Assembly (NCBI GenBank): GCA_963667425.1
Contig: OY763407.1
Span: 1-64,000 of the forward strand
Length of the DNA stretch: 64,000 bases
Direction: 5' to 3'
Origin: G963667425 sp963667425 [NCBI: bacterium]
GTDB lineage: Bacteria > UBP6 > UBA1177
Below the pieces are notes generated by a model, which saw only the letters and a program-made list of their open reading frames with translations, ran no database searches and was not told the origin of the DNA. The first letter of the stretch is position 1; the number at the start of each line of letters is the position of its first letter. A program made the position numbers and the translations under genes. Shown piece by piece: positions 38,917 to 49,141 of this stretch.

Positions 38917-40377
38917 ATGAAGAAGTTTTTGTTTCTTTTCCTTTTTTTCTCAACTTTTTCCGTTGTCTATGGAGAATCTCTTTTTATTGTGACTACAGAT
39001 GAGATAAGAGAAAAGTCAACTATGCTTGATACTTTTGTCAGGTACAAGAAGGCTATGAATTATGAAATTAGTGTAGTTTCAGAGAAGGATTTTGGTGGTG
39101 CTGATAAAGTGGGAATAGAAAAAGCTCTTATTCTCAGGGATTATTTGAAATCTTTAACGGTAAAACCTGATTTTGTTCTTTTTATTGGTAATCCTAATTC
39201 TGATTCCGGCGATATTCCAATGATGAAGATGTGGCCGCTTCATATGTTTCCTGAAGATGAGAGTGGTCCTTATCCTTCTAATGAGCCTGTTGATACTGAT
39301 TTCTTTTATAAGGATCTTTCTTCCAACTGGGATTGCGACGGTGATGGCGTTTATGGGGAAACCAATGATGATTCAGGTGCGGGTTGTATGGAGTTTAATC
39401 ATGATATTACTGTCGGTCGTATTCCTGTTTATGATAATAATATTGATGAGCTTGATAAGGTGCTTTCAGGTACAGTTGAATATATGAAAGAGAGTGATGC
39501 AAATATTTCTTATAGAAAAAAGATTCTTTTTCCTGCCGGTTTTTATTTCTTCAGAGGTATGCCTACTACTGATAGTAAAGATTGGGATAGTGCTGGGCTC
39601 GGTGAGTGGGCTGTTACTACTTTTTTTGATGATTTTCCTTCTTTTACTTATACAAGAATGTATGAAGAGGAGGGGGTTGTAACTTCTTCTTTTGATTCTG
39701 ATGTTCCTCTTAATCATGATAATCTTGTCGATGAATGGAAAAAGGGGCAGGGGATTATTTTCTGGGGTGGTCATACTCTTCGTAATCTTATAATGAGAAG
39801 TGTCTGGAGAGAGGACTCAAATAATGACGGACTTTCTTCGATGAGCGAGCTTAGTATGCCTGATCTTTTAACTGTTTCTGATATTCCTTCTTTTGATGAT
39901 TCTTCAAGATCTTTTGTTCTTGCTCCAAACTGTTCTGCCGGTGATGTGAGTAAAAAGGGTAATCTTACTCATGCACTTCTTGTTTATGAGTCTGTGGGTG
40001 TTGTTTCTGCAAGTATTGCGGCATCTCGCTCAGGCATGAATTGGTCTTGTTATACATGTAAGTTTGAAGATTTTCCTTTTGGTTCTGATACTGCCGGTAT
40101 TTATGCTTTAAAGGCTCTTATGAATGGCGATAAACCGTCTATTGCTCTTGTTGAGGCTGAATCTCTTGTCGACAGAGGTAAGGAAGATGGTTTGAGTGCA
40201 TCAAATAAGATGATGTTTAATTATTTTGGCGATCCAACTCTTTCTCTTGATACTAAAAATATTGAGATTTCTGATGATATCGAAGAACCTGATGAGGATA
40301 TTGATGTCATTTCAACTGATGAAGACATCGTCTCTAAGGGAAGTTCCAGTAGTGGTTGCAGTATGACTTTGTTTTAA
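38917..40377 (+). CDS. Gingipain-like C25 family cysteine peptidase
   Basis: The start at 38917 is set by GGAGGG four bases upstream and a following signal peptide (FLFLFLFFSTFSVVYG). The 486-residue product matches C25 (gingipain) caspase-fold peptidases: FVLFIGNPNSDSGDIP, DITVGRIPVYDNNIDELDKV, a His in IIFWGGHTLRNL (about residue 286) and a Cys in FVLAPNCSAGDVSKKG (about 338) as the likely dyad. It should be secreted and cleave proteins outside the cytoplasm. The C-terminus ends in an acidic stretch and SSSSGCSMTLF. That resembles Cys-containing C-terminal sorting tags but lacks a membrane helix. Confidence 0.8.
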   Translation: MKKFLFLFLFFSTFSVVYGESLFIVTTDEIREKSTMLDTFVRYKKAMNYEISVVSEKDFGGADKVGIEKALILRDYLKSLTVKPDFVLFIGNPNSDSGDIPMMKMWPLHMFPEDESGPYPSNEPVDTDFFYKDLSSNWDCDGDGVYGETNDDSGAGCMEFNHDITVGRIPVYDNNIDELDKVLSGTVEYMKESDANISYRKKILFPAGFYFFRGMPTTDSKDWDSAGLGEWAVTTFFDDFPSFTYTRMYEEEGVVTSSFDSDVPLNHDNLVDEWKKGQGIIFWGGHTLRNLIMRSVWREDSNNDGLSSMSELSMPDLLTVSDIPSFDDSSRSFVLAPNCSAGDVSKKGNLTHALLVYESVGVVSASIAASRSGMNWSCYTCKFEDFPFGSDTAGIYALKALMNGDKPSIALVEAESLVDRGKEDGLSASNKMMFNYFGDPTLSLDTKNIEISDDIEEPDEDIDVISTDEDIVSKGSSSSGCSMTLF

Positions 40378-40534
40378 GTCGTTTTCTGTTTCTTACTTCT
40401 ATTTTTATATTAAAATGTTGATGTAATTTTTCTAAAGTGTTATTTTGATTTGTCTGAATTTTATATTTCGGCTTCTGCCGGCATTCATTGTAATCGGACA
40501 TGTTAATATATAATGTTGTTTGCTGAGGTTCCTG

Positions 40535-41719
40535 ATGAGTAGTTTACTGCGTGATAAAAGATTATATTCGATTTTTGGTGTTACTATCGTTTCTGTTATG
40601 GGTGTTGCCAGCTTAACACCTGCACTTCCAAAAATGTCAATGGTGCTTGGGCTTAGTAAAACAGAGATTGGTCTTCTTATAAGTTTTTTTACTTTGCCGG
40701 GAGTTTTTCTTACCCCTTTTACCGGAATGCTTGCAGATAGAGTAGGGCGGAAAAAAATTCTTGTTCCTTCTCTTTTTATTTTTGCTATCGCCGGTTTTTC
40801 GCTTTTTTTTACCAGAAGTTTTCATATTATGCTTCTTCTAAGGTTCATTCAGGGAATTGGTGCTGCATCTCTTCCTTCTCTTAATATGACTCTTGTCGGT
40901 GATTTTTATAAAGGGTATGAAAGACCTACTGCAATGGGTTATAATGCGAGTGTTTTAAGTTTTGCTGCGGCTTCTTATCCTTTAATTGGTGGAGCTCTTG
41001 CCGGTATTGCATGGTATTACCCTTTTATGCTCCCTCTTTTGGGTATTCCTGTCGCTTTTTTTCTTATGTTTTGCGCTGAAGAACCTGAGATTGCAAAAGC
41101 TCCTGATTTCAGAAACTATTTTTCAAGTATGGCTAAAAGTGTTTTCAGAAAAGAGGTTATAGCTATTTTTTCTCTTGGTGTTCTTACTTTTATAATTATG
41201 TATGGAGGAATGATAACTTATATGCCTTTCCTTCTTCATCAGAAATTTCAGCTCTCTTCTCCTGAAATAGGTATTGTTATTTCAACCTCTTCTGTTGTCG
41301 CAATGATTGTTGCAAGTCAGATAGGCAGACTTACGAAAAGGTTTGGTAGTGTGAGTCTTCTTAAGGTTGCTTTTGGCGTTTATGCTGTCGTTACTTTAAC
41401 TTTTCCATTTATAAATAATCTTTATCTGATGATTTTACCTATTCTCTTTTTCGGTTTTGCTCAGGCTCTTAATATGCCGAGTATTCAGACTTCTTTGGCG
41501 AATATGGCTCCTGATAATCTGCGTGGTGCATTTATGTCTCTTAATGGTATGAATTTAAGACTTGGTCAGACAATAGCTCCGCTTGTTGTCGGTCTTGGTT
41601 ATTCTTTCGGTGGAATAAAGGGAGCATATTTTCTTGTTTCAGGGGTTGCATTTGTTGGTCTTTTTGTTATTTTTACTTTCATAGATGAGAAAAAAATATG
41701 TGTGAAAACTGAAGAGTAA
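40535..41719 (+). CDS. MFS transporter (drug/metabolite exporter type)
   Basis: This 394-residue protein has an expected 12 helices. The MFS motif between helices 2 and 3 is seen as GMLADRVGRKKILVPSLFIF, and motif C-like residues occur in ASYPLIGGALAG. The ATG at 40535 has GAGG six bases upstream; an in-frame TTG at 40520 is less likely. It probably exports a small molecule by proton antiport. It follows the peptidase gene by 157 bp and appears to be independent. Confidence 0.9.
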   Translation: MSSLLRDKRLYSIFGVTIVSVMGVASLTPALPKMSMVLGLSKTEIGLLISFFTLPGVFLTPFTGMLADRVGRKKILVPSLFIFAIAGFSLFFTRSFHIMLLLRFIQGIGAASLPSLNMTLVGDFYKGYERPTAMGYNASVLSFAAASYPLIGGALAGIAWYYPFMLPLLGIPVAFFLMFCAEEPEIAKAPDFRNYFSSMAKSVFRKEVIAIFSLGVLTFIIMYGGMITYMPFLLHQKFQLSSPEIGIVISTSSVVAMIVASQIGRLTKRFGSVSLLKVAFGVYAVVTLTFPFINNLYLMILPILFFGFAQALNMPSIQTSLANMAPDNLRGAFMSLNGMNLRLGQTIAPLVVGLGYSFGGIKGAYFLVSGVAFVGLFVIFTFIDEKKICVKTEE

Positions 41720-41799
41720 ATATTAAAACATTTATTCCTCGATTTTTTCTCTCATTTTATTATAATAACCCGTCACAAATATCTGTTTGGAGCATTGTT

Positions 41800-43788
41800 A
41801 TGTTGAAATGTCTTAAGAATTGTCATTCTAAGGTTTCTCTTTTTATCTGGAATCATAGGAAATTGTTTTCCATTATGTTAATGATTCTCTGTTTTGCCGA
41901 TCTTTACGCAAGAGCCGGAGGTGGAAACAATTATCGTTCAAGCAGCAGCAGTCATAGTTCCAGTTTCAGTCATAGCTCAAGTAGCAGTAGCAGCAGTTCT
42001 TCGGGTTCAGGAAGTATTTTTGATCTTTTTTATTTATTATATCTTGCCTTTAAATATCCTGTAATAGGAATTCCTTTACTGATTTTTGGAATTATTTTCA
42101 TCTATTTTGCAATCAAGAATTCTGCAACTAATGCTACAATAAATAAAAGTATAAGAATTCAGAATGATATGGCTATCGAAAAGATTGTTTCTGAACTTAA
42201 AGCAAAAGATCCTGCGTTTAATATAGATTCTTTGATTATAAGATTTAAAAGTGCTTTTACTGCTATTCAGGATGCATGGAGCAATCAGAATCTTTCAAAA
42301 GTTAAAAATTTTATTTCCGATGGTATTTATGAACGCTTTTCTCTTCAGTTCAGAGAGCAGAAAGATAGAAATTTCGTGAATAAGGTTAAAAATATTCAGA
42401 TAAGAGAATGCACTCCGGTGTTTCTTGTTTCAGATAAAGTTTATGAAACTCTTACGGTCAGAATAACAGCTTCAGCCGTTGATTATTATGAAAATCTTAA
42501 AACTGGCGAACTTATTGACGGCGATAAGGATATTTCTTCAATTTTTACTGAATACTGGTCATTTATAAGAAAAACAGGAACAAAAACAGTTAACGGTAAT
42601 GGACTTATTGAAGGTTATTGTCCAAACTGCGGTGCGCCTCTTACTTTAAATAGTCATGTTAAGTGTGAAGCCTGTGGTTCTCTTATCAAAAGCGGTCAGT
42701 TTGACTGGGTTCTTGCTGAGATTACTCAGGCTGATGAATGGAGTTCTGAAGTTCAGGCTTCTGCTCCAGGTGTTAAAGATATGCAGGCAGCTGATCCTGA
42801 TTTTTCCATTCAGAATCTGGAAGATAAGACAAGCGTTATTTTCTGGAGGTATATTGAAACACTTAGAACCGGTTCGATAGATCCTGTCAGAAAAATGGCA
42901 ACAGATAAATTCTGCTCATCAGATATGGTTAAAACAGAAAAAAATCAGACAGGAGAAGATATAATTCCTGCAGATTGTGCTGTCGGTTCTGTCGATACTC
43001 TTGGAATCTTAATGGAAGATGCTTTTGACACAGCATTTATGGAAGTCAGATGGGCAGGGGCAAAGCTGCTTAAATCAGATTTGACCCGTGTCAGTCTTTC
43101 CTCTTTACGCAGCAGTATTTTTGTTCTGATAAGAAAGCATAGTATAACAGCTCCGAAAATGAATGCACTTTCATCTGCACATTGCCCAAACTGCGGAGCG
43201 CCTGTTTCAGATGATACTTCAGATGCATGTGTTTATTGCAACACTGTTTTAAATACCGGTTCTCATGACTGGGTACTTGATAAGATAACATATTCTTACG
43301 ATGTTGAGGTAAAAAATGCTTTGGCAAAATTAATATCGTCTTATGAAGAAGATGATTCTGATGATTCTTTTTCGGATGAAACAGAAGATGATGCGCCAAG
43401 AACAGGAAAGGAAATGGTTTCATGGATGATTGTTGCAATGCTTGCAGACGGCGTTCTTGATAACAAAGAGAGAAAGCTGCTTTTTGATTATGCTTTAAGA
43501 AGCGGTGTAGGAACGTATGATATAAAAAAACTTATAGAATCTGCTCAGGCTGGAATTTTGGAAGCTCCTGAACCTGAAACACCTGAAGAGGGCAAAGAAT
43601 GGTTAAAAGCGATGATATATATGGCGTATGCAGATGGCGTTATTAGCGATTCCGAACTCAAGGCAATAACAATGCTGGGGAATAAAATTGGAATGGATAA
43701 AAAAGAAATATCACAGCTTCTTAATGAAATTAAACAGAAAATATATAGAGACAGCAAGGCATTTCTTAAAGAATTTAATAATAAATAA
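41800..43788 (+). CDS. Membrane protein with Tim44-like, zinc-ribbon and TerB-like domains
   Basis: This 662-residue protein has an N-terminal hydrophobic segment (about 22-37) ending near YARAGGG, a striking Ser-rich stretch (about 48-72), and a membrane helix (IGIPLLIFGIIFIYFAI, about 88-105). A Tim44-like domain follows, then a zinc ribbon (CPNCGAPL...CEACG, about 274-293). A second Tim44-like region and second zinc ribbon (CPNCGAPV...CVYC, about 463-480) come next. A TerB-like helical domain with two similar halves (MIVAMLADGVLDNKE, MIYMAYADGVISDSE) ends the protein. It may be a membrane scaffold that recruits partners. It starts the five-gene cluster to 49757. Confidence 0.8.
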   Translation: MLKCLKNCHSKVSLFIWNHRKLFSIMLMILCFADLYARAGGGNNYRSSSSSHSSSFSHSSSSSSSSSSGSGSIFDLFYLLYLAFKYPVIGIPLLIFGIIFIYFAIKNSATNATINKSIRIQNDMAIEKIVSELKAKDPAFNIDSLIIRFKSAFTAIQDAWSNQNLSKVKNFISDGIYERFSLQFREQKDRNFVNKVKNIQIRECTPVFLVSDKVYETLTVRITASAVDYYENLKTGELIDGDKDISSIFTEYWSFIRKTGTKTVNGNGLIEGYCPNCGAPLTLNSHVKCEACGSLIKSGQFDWVLAEITQADEWSSEVQASAPGVKDMQAADPDFSIQNLEDKTSVIFWRYIETLRTGSIDPVRKMATDKFCSSDMVKTEKNQTGEDIIPADCAVGSVDTLGILMEDAFDTAFMEVRWAGAKLLKSDLTRVSLSSLRSSIFVLIRKHSITAPKMNALSSAHCPNCGAPVSDDTSDACVYCNTVLNTGSHDWVLDKITYSYDVEVKNALAKLISSYEEDDSDDSFSDETEDDAPRTGKEMVSWMIVAMLADGVLDNKERKLLFDYALRSGVGTYDIKKLIESAQAGILEAPEPETPEEGKEWLKAMIYMAYADGVISDSELKAITMLGNKIGMDKKEISQLLNEIKQKIYRDSKAFLKEFNNK

Positions 43789-43800
43789 AAGGAGAAAACT

Positions 43801-44844
43801 ATGGGATTTTTAGATGGACTTAAAAGACAGCTTCGTTCAGTAATTGAATGGGAAAACCCTTCTGCTGAAGATATGTTCTATAAATGGAGTGAAAACGGCG
43901 ATGAGATAAAGAATGCATCCAAACTTATTGTAAATCCTGGACAGGGCTGCATTTTTGTTTATGAAGGAAGAGTCGAATCTGTCATAACAGAATCGGGAAT
44001 GACAAATTTAAAAACTGATAACATCCCTTTCTGGACAACAATAACAAAAATCCTTCAGTTTTTTGAAAGTGAACACAAAGTAGGAATATATTTCTTTAAA
44101 ACTACAAAAATACTGAATCAGAAATGGGGAACATCATCAGTTATAAAGTATGATGATCCTAAATATAAATTTCCTGTAGGTTTAAGAGCTTACGGAAACT
44201 ACAGCTTCAGAATATCTCAGCCTGAAAATTTCTTTGTAAACGTTGTTGGAACTCAGGACAGCTTTGCGGTTGAAAACTTTAGAAAAATAATGAGCGAAAG
44301 ACTGCTACAGCCACTTACAGACTATTTTGCGGAGGCACATTTTTCTTATGCGGAGATAGATTCGAACAGAAATGAAATTTCTGATGGTATTTATAAAAAT
44401 ATAATTCCTGAATTTGGTAAACTCGGCTTTGAAATAACTGATTTCAGAGTTGAAGGAACAAGTTTTGACGATGATACGATGAAAAGAATCAATCGTATTG
44501 CTGATATGACGGCAGAAGCTCAGGCGGCAGCAGCCGTCGGACTCAACTATGCTCAGATGCAGCAGCTTGAAGCAATGCGTGAAGCTGCAAGAAACGAAGG
44601 CGGCGGAGCTGGAGTCGGTATGGGACTTGGTGCAGGAATAAGCTTTGGTAATATGATGGGTGGAGCAATGGCAAACACTTTTCAGAATCCGGCTCAACCA
44701 GCAGTGGCACCTGTTCAGCCAGCTGTACCAGCTTCTGATGATAACATGGCAAAACTGAAAAAGCTGAAAGAGATGTTTGAGATGGAACTCATCAATGAAG
44801 CCGAGTACAGTAAAAAGAAACAGGAAATTCTTGAAAAAATGTAG
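43801..44844 (+). CDS. SPFH-domain protein with C-terminal SHOCT motif (YdjI-like)
   Basis: This 347-residue protein matches the YdjI/virion-core-like SPFH group: IEWENPSAEDMFYKW near the N-terminus, LIVNPGQGCIFVYEGRV, and a band-7-like body to about residue 235. A Gly/Met-rich stretch (about 265-285) and an Ala/Pro linker follow. A SHOCT segment ends the protein (KLKKLKEMFEMELINEAEYS). SPFH proteins oligomerise on membranes and organise complexes. GGAG lies just upstream and the gap to the Tim44/TerB gene is 12 bp, so the two are probably co-transcribed. Confidence 0.87.
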   Translation: MGFLDGLKRQLRSVIEWENPSAEDMFYKWSENGDEIKNASKLIVNPGQGCIFVYEGRVESVITESGMTNLKTDNIPFWTTITKILQFFESEHKVGIYFFKTTKILNQKWGTSSVIKYDDPKYKFPVGLRAYGNYSFRISQPENFFVNVVGTQDSFAVENFRKIMSERLLQPLTDYFAEAHFSYAEIDSNRNEISDGIYKNIIPEFGKLGFEITDFRVEGTSFDDDTMKRINRIADMTAEAQAAAAVGLNYAQMQQLEAMREAARNEGGGAGVGMGLGAGISFGNMMGGAMANTFQNPAQPAVAPVQPAVPASDDNMAKLKKLKEMFEMELINEAEYSKKKQEILEKM

Positions 44845-44996
44845 AATATAACTTTCTCATTTTTATCTGTTAGTATCTTAAAGTGTACTTATTTCTTTAC
44901 AATCTAATAAAATTTGATATGTTTTTATGGTTTACTAAAAGAAGATGTTTATGCACTTAAAGTGTTGATATATAAAAACGTATAGAGATAAAAAGA

Positions 44997-47900
44997 ATGA
45001 ATTTTAGCAGAATTGTAAGGATTCTTTTTCCTGAAATACAACTTTTTGATTTTGTAAGACAGCATGGGTTTGTAAACAGAAGTAAAACAACCGACATGAC
45101 TGCTGTTTCTGAAACTGCTCCAGTAAATATTTCAGGAGGTGCCAGCTATTTGCAAAGCGGCACGAGTTGCGGTTGCTCAGGCGGGAGCTGTTCTGACAGT
45201 TCTTCTTCAGGTATTTCTTTAAATTCCAGAGAAAATCTTGATGCCGCAATTAATAAAAAGAAAACAGAAAACAGATATGTCGCAAGTGCAAAAAAAGATT
45301 ACGAAGATGTCTTTGACAAAATATATCAGGAAATGAAAAAAGTTATCTATGAACAGGATAACTTTCTAAAATCGCTGATCGTAGGCTTTAAACTTCCTTT
45401 TATTGTCTCAAAAAAAGGAGAGGTCTGGAATTCCGTGCTTCTTGCAGGTCCTGCCGGCACTGGCAAAAATTATGCACTCAGTCTTCTTGTTCATCTTATG
45501 TATGAATATGACATTATACTTTATAAGCGTCCTTATTTCTTTAATGCTGCAAGATACAATGAAAAAGAAGTTGAAAGTAATTTTATAAATGATATTTCCA
45601 AATGTTTTTCAGATGGTGTGGGCGTTGTCTGTTTCAGAGGCTGGGAAAAAGCTGTTCCTCAAATCAGAGAATATATCACAGGGCTTTTTAAAGAAGGTTT
45701 TTTCAGAACTCCATCAGGAACAATTGTTAAAGCTGACGATTATTTTCTTGTTCTTTACCTCGACTTTCCGGTTAAAGAAAAAGGACCTTACGAACAGATT
45801 CCGTCGTCTTTAAATGACAGTATTACCAAATTCAGACCTTATCTTAAATCATGGGCGATAACAGAAAAGCTTTCAGAGAAGTCTCTTGAGAAAATATTAT
45901 CTGAAAAAATTCAGATTCTGATTGATGAATTTTTTAAAGAATTTGGAATAAATATTAGTGCAAAAGACGATTTCATAAGAAAGCTTAGTGAAAATCTATG
46001 TAAGGAAAAACGTGGAGGCGAGGCAATTGATGAATGGGTCCAAAATACATGTCGTGATAAGCTTCAGGTGCTTCTAGCAGAAGGTAATCTTCCAAAAAAG
46101 ACAGCTGCTTCATTTTTCTGGAATGAAGAGGGCGCTTTTATAAAAACAGTTAAGGGTCAGTGGCCTCTTATCGCACTTTCTTCAGGCAAAAAAGAAACCG
46201 TTGAAGATATAATGAAAGAGCTGAATGCTTTCATAGGACTTAAATCAATAAAAGATGAGATAGCTGAACTTATAGCTACTGCAAAGCTTCAGAAAGAAAA
46301 AGAAGAAGCCGGAATAAAAACGGGCGTGCTTACACTTCATCTTGCTTTTACCGGAAACCCAGGAACAGGAAAGACAACGATAGCAAGAATAATCAGCCGT
46401 CTTTACAAAGCGTTGGGGTTTTTGAAAAGCGGTCATACAGTTGAGGTTTCCCGTCAGGATATGGTTGCAGGTTATGTTGGCCATACTGCTCCCCAGACAA
46501 TTGCAAAAGTAAAAGAAGCGCTTGGCGGAGTTCTTTTTATTGATGAAGCTTACACTCTTTATCAGGATAAAGAGGATGTTTTCGGGCGTGAAGCCATAGA
46601 TGCACTGCTTAAGGCAATGGAAGATCACAGATCTGAGCTTGCTGTAATTGTTGCAGGCTACAGTAATCTTATGAAAGATTTTCTTGATTCAAATCCCGGA
46701 ATGCGCTCCAGAATTCCTAATATTCTTGAATTTCCCGATTACACACCGGAAGAAATGCTTGGAATACTGAAGCTTATTGCAGGTAAAAGATACCATTTTT
46801 CAGATGAAACAGCCAAAGGATTACTCGAACTTTTTGAGAAAAGACAGATTCCGGGAAGAAACGATTCTGGTAATGGAAGACTTGTTAGAAATGTTCTTGA
46901 TGAAGCGGTTAAAAAACAGAATCTTCGTCTTTCAAAGATGGATAAAAAAGATGAAAATGATTATAGAATGCTTCTTTCTGAAGATTTTGGGCTTGGAGAA
47001 AGGAAAGTTTTTAACATAGAATCAGCATTTGCAGGAGTAATAGGCCTTGAAGTTGTAAAAGCCGAGATAAGAGCTCTTAAGAATCTTGTTTCAATATCAC
47101 AGAAAAAAAAGGAACTTGGACTTATCTGTGATATCGGTCAGAGACTTAATATGATTTTTAGCGGAAATCCAGGAACAGGCAAAACCATGATGGCAAGACT
47201 TGTTGCTGAAATGCTTAAAGATATAGGCATATTAAAGAAAGGGCATCTAACGGAAGTTACCAGAAAAGATTTAGTCGGTGAATATCTTGGACATACAGCA
47301 ATTAAAACTGCAAAAGTAATTCAGGATGCACTTGGCGGAGTCCTTTTCATAGATGAAGCCTATCAGCTTAACGAAGAAGGTATTCAGGGTGGAGGATTTG
47401 GAAAAGAAGCCGTTGACACATTGATAAGAGAGGTTGAAAACAATAAGGACAATATTGTTGTAATACTTGCCGGATATAAAAATGAAATGGCTGATCTGCT
47501 TAAAATAAATCCGGGATTGCTTTCAAGATTCCCGATACATATACATTTCCCCGATTATTCAGCTGAAGAAATGTTCCAGATAACTGAAATAATTTCAAGA
47601 AAGAAAGGTCTGCTTGTAGCTCCAAATGTAAGAGAGCCGCTTATAGAATTGTTTGAAGAGAAACAGATTCCGGGTAAAAATGACAGCGGAAACGGACGTT
47701 TGGTTGATAATTTGATTGACAAGGCAATGAGAAATCAGTCTACAAGACTTCAGACAGTGCAATTTGACAAATTCTCAGAAGATGAACAGAAAAAAATACT
47801 TCAGGAGCTTACACTTTCAGATTTTGAAATAAAGGAAAAACAGAAAGAGGACAGTGCTCTTGATGAGCTTAAAAACATAATTGGTCTTGATTCGATAAAG

Positions 47901-48662
47901 GAATTTGTGGCAGAACTCTCCGATCAGATCGAAATGAGAAGACTTAAAGAGAAACGGGGAATAAAAGTTGGCGGTGATCAGTCTCTTCACATGGTATTTA
48001 CAGGAAATCCCGGAACAGGCAAAACGACAATAGCCAGAATTATTGCAAAAAGGCTTAAAGAAATCGGAGTGATAAAGAAAGATGAAATAGTCGAGACCGA
48101 TCGTTCAGGACTTGTAGCAGGTTATGTCGGGCAGACAGCAATGAAAACTCTTGATAAAATCCATGATGCACTTGGAGGAGTCCTTTTTATTGATGAGGCA
48201 TACGCTCTTGCTGATGAAAGTCCAGGCGGTTTTGGGAAAGAGGCAATAGATACAATTGTAAAAGCAATGGAAGATTACAGAAACGAGCTCATAATTATAC
48301 TTGCCGGCTATGAAAATGATATGAACCGCTTTCTTGATTCAAATGAAGGTTTAAGATCAAGATTTCCAAATATCATAAAATTCCCCGACTATTCACTGGA
48401 TGAACTTACCCGTATAGCTCTTAAAATACTTGATAAACACGGCTGGCATCTTGCTGAAGGTCTGGAGTCAAAGCTTGTTGAGATAATTGCAGATAAAATG
48501 AAATCTGATGATTTTGGAAATGGAAGAGGTGTAAGGAATCTGATCGAAAAACTTGAACGTAAAGCAGATTCAAGACTTCTTGAACTAAACAAAGAAGGCG
48601 TAGATCTTGATAAAGATGTTATTACAACAATAATATTGGAAGATCTTGAAGAAATAGATTAA
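44997..48662 (+). CDS. Giant multi-domain AAA+ ATPase (three CbbX/SpoVK-type modules plus a degenerate N-terminal one)
   Basis: This 1221-residue protein has four P-loops. The N-terminal one (GPAGTGKN, about residue 152) ends in Asn rather than Thr/Ser and may be inactive. Three canonical CbbX/SpoVK-like modules follow, with GNPGTGKT at about 454, 722 and 1002. Each has GGVLFIDEAY Walker B, a conserved arginine-finger region (RSR or SRFP) and a C-terminal lid with G-N-G-R. A Cys/Ser-rich segment (about 55-75, CGCSGGSCSDSSSSG) lies before the first domain. CbbX-type proteins remodel other proteins. Carrying three modules in one chain, linked to SPFH and TerB genes, is unusual. Confidence 0.9.
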   Translation: MNFSRIVRILFPEIQLFDFVRQHGFVNRSKTTDMTAVSETAPVNISGGASYLQSGTSCGCSGGSCSDSSSSGISLNSRENLDAAINKKKTENRYVASAKKDYEDVFDKIYQEMKKVIYEQDNFLKSLIVGFKLPFIVSKKGEVWNSVLLAGPAGTGKNYALSLLVHLMYEYDIILYKRPYFFNAARYNEKEVESNFINDISKCFSDGVGVVCFRGWEKAVPQIREYITGLFKEGFFRTPSGTIVKADDYFLVLYLDFPVKEKGPYEQIPSSLNDSITKFRPYLKSWAITEKLSEKSLEKILSEKIQILIDEFFKEFGINISAKDDFIRKLSENLCKEKRGGEAIDEWVQNTCRDKLQVLLAEGNLPKKTAASFFWNEEGAFIKTVKGQWPLIALSSGKKETVEDIMKELNAFIGLKSIKDEIAELIATAKLQKEKEEAGIKTGVLTLHLAFTGNPGTGKTTIARIISRLYKALGFLKSGHTVEVSRQDMVAGYVGHTAPQTIAKVKEALGGVLFIDEAYTLYQDKEDVFGREAIDALLKAMEDHRSELAVIVAGYSNLMKDFLDSNPGMRSRIPNILEFPDYTPEEMLGILKLIAGKRYHFSDETAKGLLELFEKRQIPGRNDSGNGRLVRNVLDEAVKKQNLRLSKMDKKDENDYRMLLSEDFGLGERKVFNIESAFAGVIGLEVVKAEIRALKNLVSISQKKKELGLICDIGQRLNMIFSGNPGTGKTMMARLVAEMLKDIGILKKGHLTEVTRKDLVGEYLGHTAIKTAKVIQDALGGVLFIDEAYQLNEEGIQGGGFGKEAVDTLIREVENNKDNIVVILAGYKNEMADLLKINPGLLSRFPIHIHFPDYSAEEMFQITEIISRKKGLLVAPNVREPLIELFEEKQIPGKNDSGNGRLVDNLIDKAMRNQSTRLQTVQFDKFSEDEQKKILQELTLSDFEIKEKQKEDSALDELKNIIGLDSIKEFVAELSDQIEMRRLKEKRGIKVGGDQSLHMVFTGNPGTGKTTIARIIAKRLKEIGVIKKDEIVETDRSGLVAGYVGQTAMKTLDKIHDALGGVLFIDEAYALADESPGGFGKEAIDTIVKAMEDYRNELIIILAGYENDMNRFLDSNEGLRSRFPNIIKFPDYSLDELTRIALKILDKHGWHLAEGLESKLVEIIADKMKSDDFGNGRGVRNLIEKLERKADSRLLELNKEGVDLDKDVITTIILEDLEEID

Positions 48663-48691
48663 CAGTTTTATGTGGTAGGTAAGGTAAAAAA

Positions 48692-49141
48692 ATGAATGTT
48701 GTAAAAACAGCAATGGGAATCTTTTATAATATTTTTATGATTCTTATCTATTTTCTTATATTTATGGGACCATTTCTAATGCTTTCAGAAGGCATGGAAG
48801 TTATAAAAACAGGCGTTCCTAAAGAAGTTTTGCCTTTGGCTTCGATAGGAATCCTCGGGCTGTTGGTTTATACAAATATGAAAGTTTCTTTTTTCAGGGG
48901 ACCATTTAATAAATTTCCTGTATTAACACCATTATGCCATATAATGTTTCTGATTTTTGTAATAACAGACATTTTCCTGATAGTTCTCAATGGCTGGGCC
49001 GAATATGATTACTATAACAGAACAGTCGCAATAATTTTGGCAATCTCAGTACTTATAGTTGGAAGATTATTTATGTCATACTGGTACACAAAACATCCTA
49101 TCAGTCTTAAATTAAAAGAGGTAACAAATGGAAAACGGTAA
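48692..49141 (+). CDS. Small membrane protein of the AAA+/SPFH cluster
   Basis: This 149-residue protein is mainly hydrophobic, with about four membrane helices (about 8-30, 46-62, 78-105 and 112-130). I do not recognise a family. It lies 29 bp after the AAA+ gene and overlaps the next gene by 14 bp, so it is clearly co-translated with that gene. A membrane partner of the cluster is the simplest reading. Confidence 0.7.
   Translation: MNVVKTAMGIFYNIFMILIYFLIFMGPFLMLSEGMEVIKTGVPKEVLPLASIGILGLLVYTNMKVSFFRGPFNKFPVLTPLCHIMFLIFVITDIFLIVLNGWAEYDYYNRTVAIILAISVLIVGRLFMSYWYTKHPISLKLKEVTNGKR

Noticed and set aside
42851-42868. An 18-base match between spacer 29 (63830-63847) and the Tim44/TerB gene
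   Set aside because: It is short, AT-rich and in the same sense as the gene's mRNA, so a plus-strand crRNA would not pair with it. Chance is the best reading.
41800-43788. Tellurite resistance from the TerB-like domain
   Set aside because: TerB-like domains occur widely outside tellurite resistance, and no other ter gene is present.
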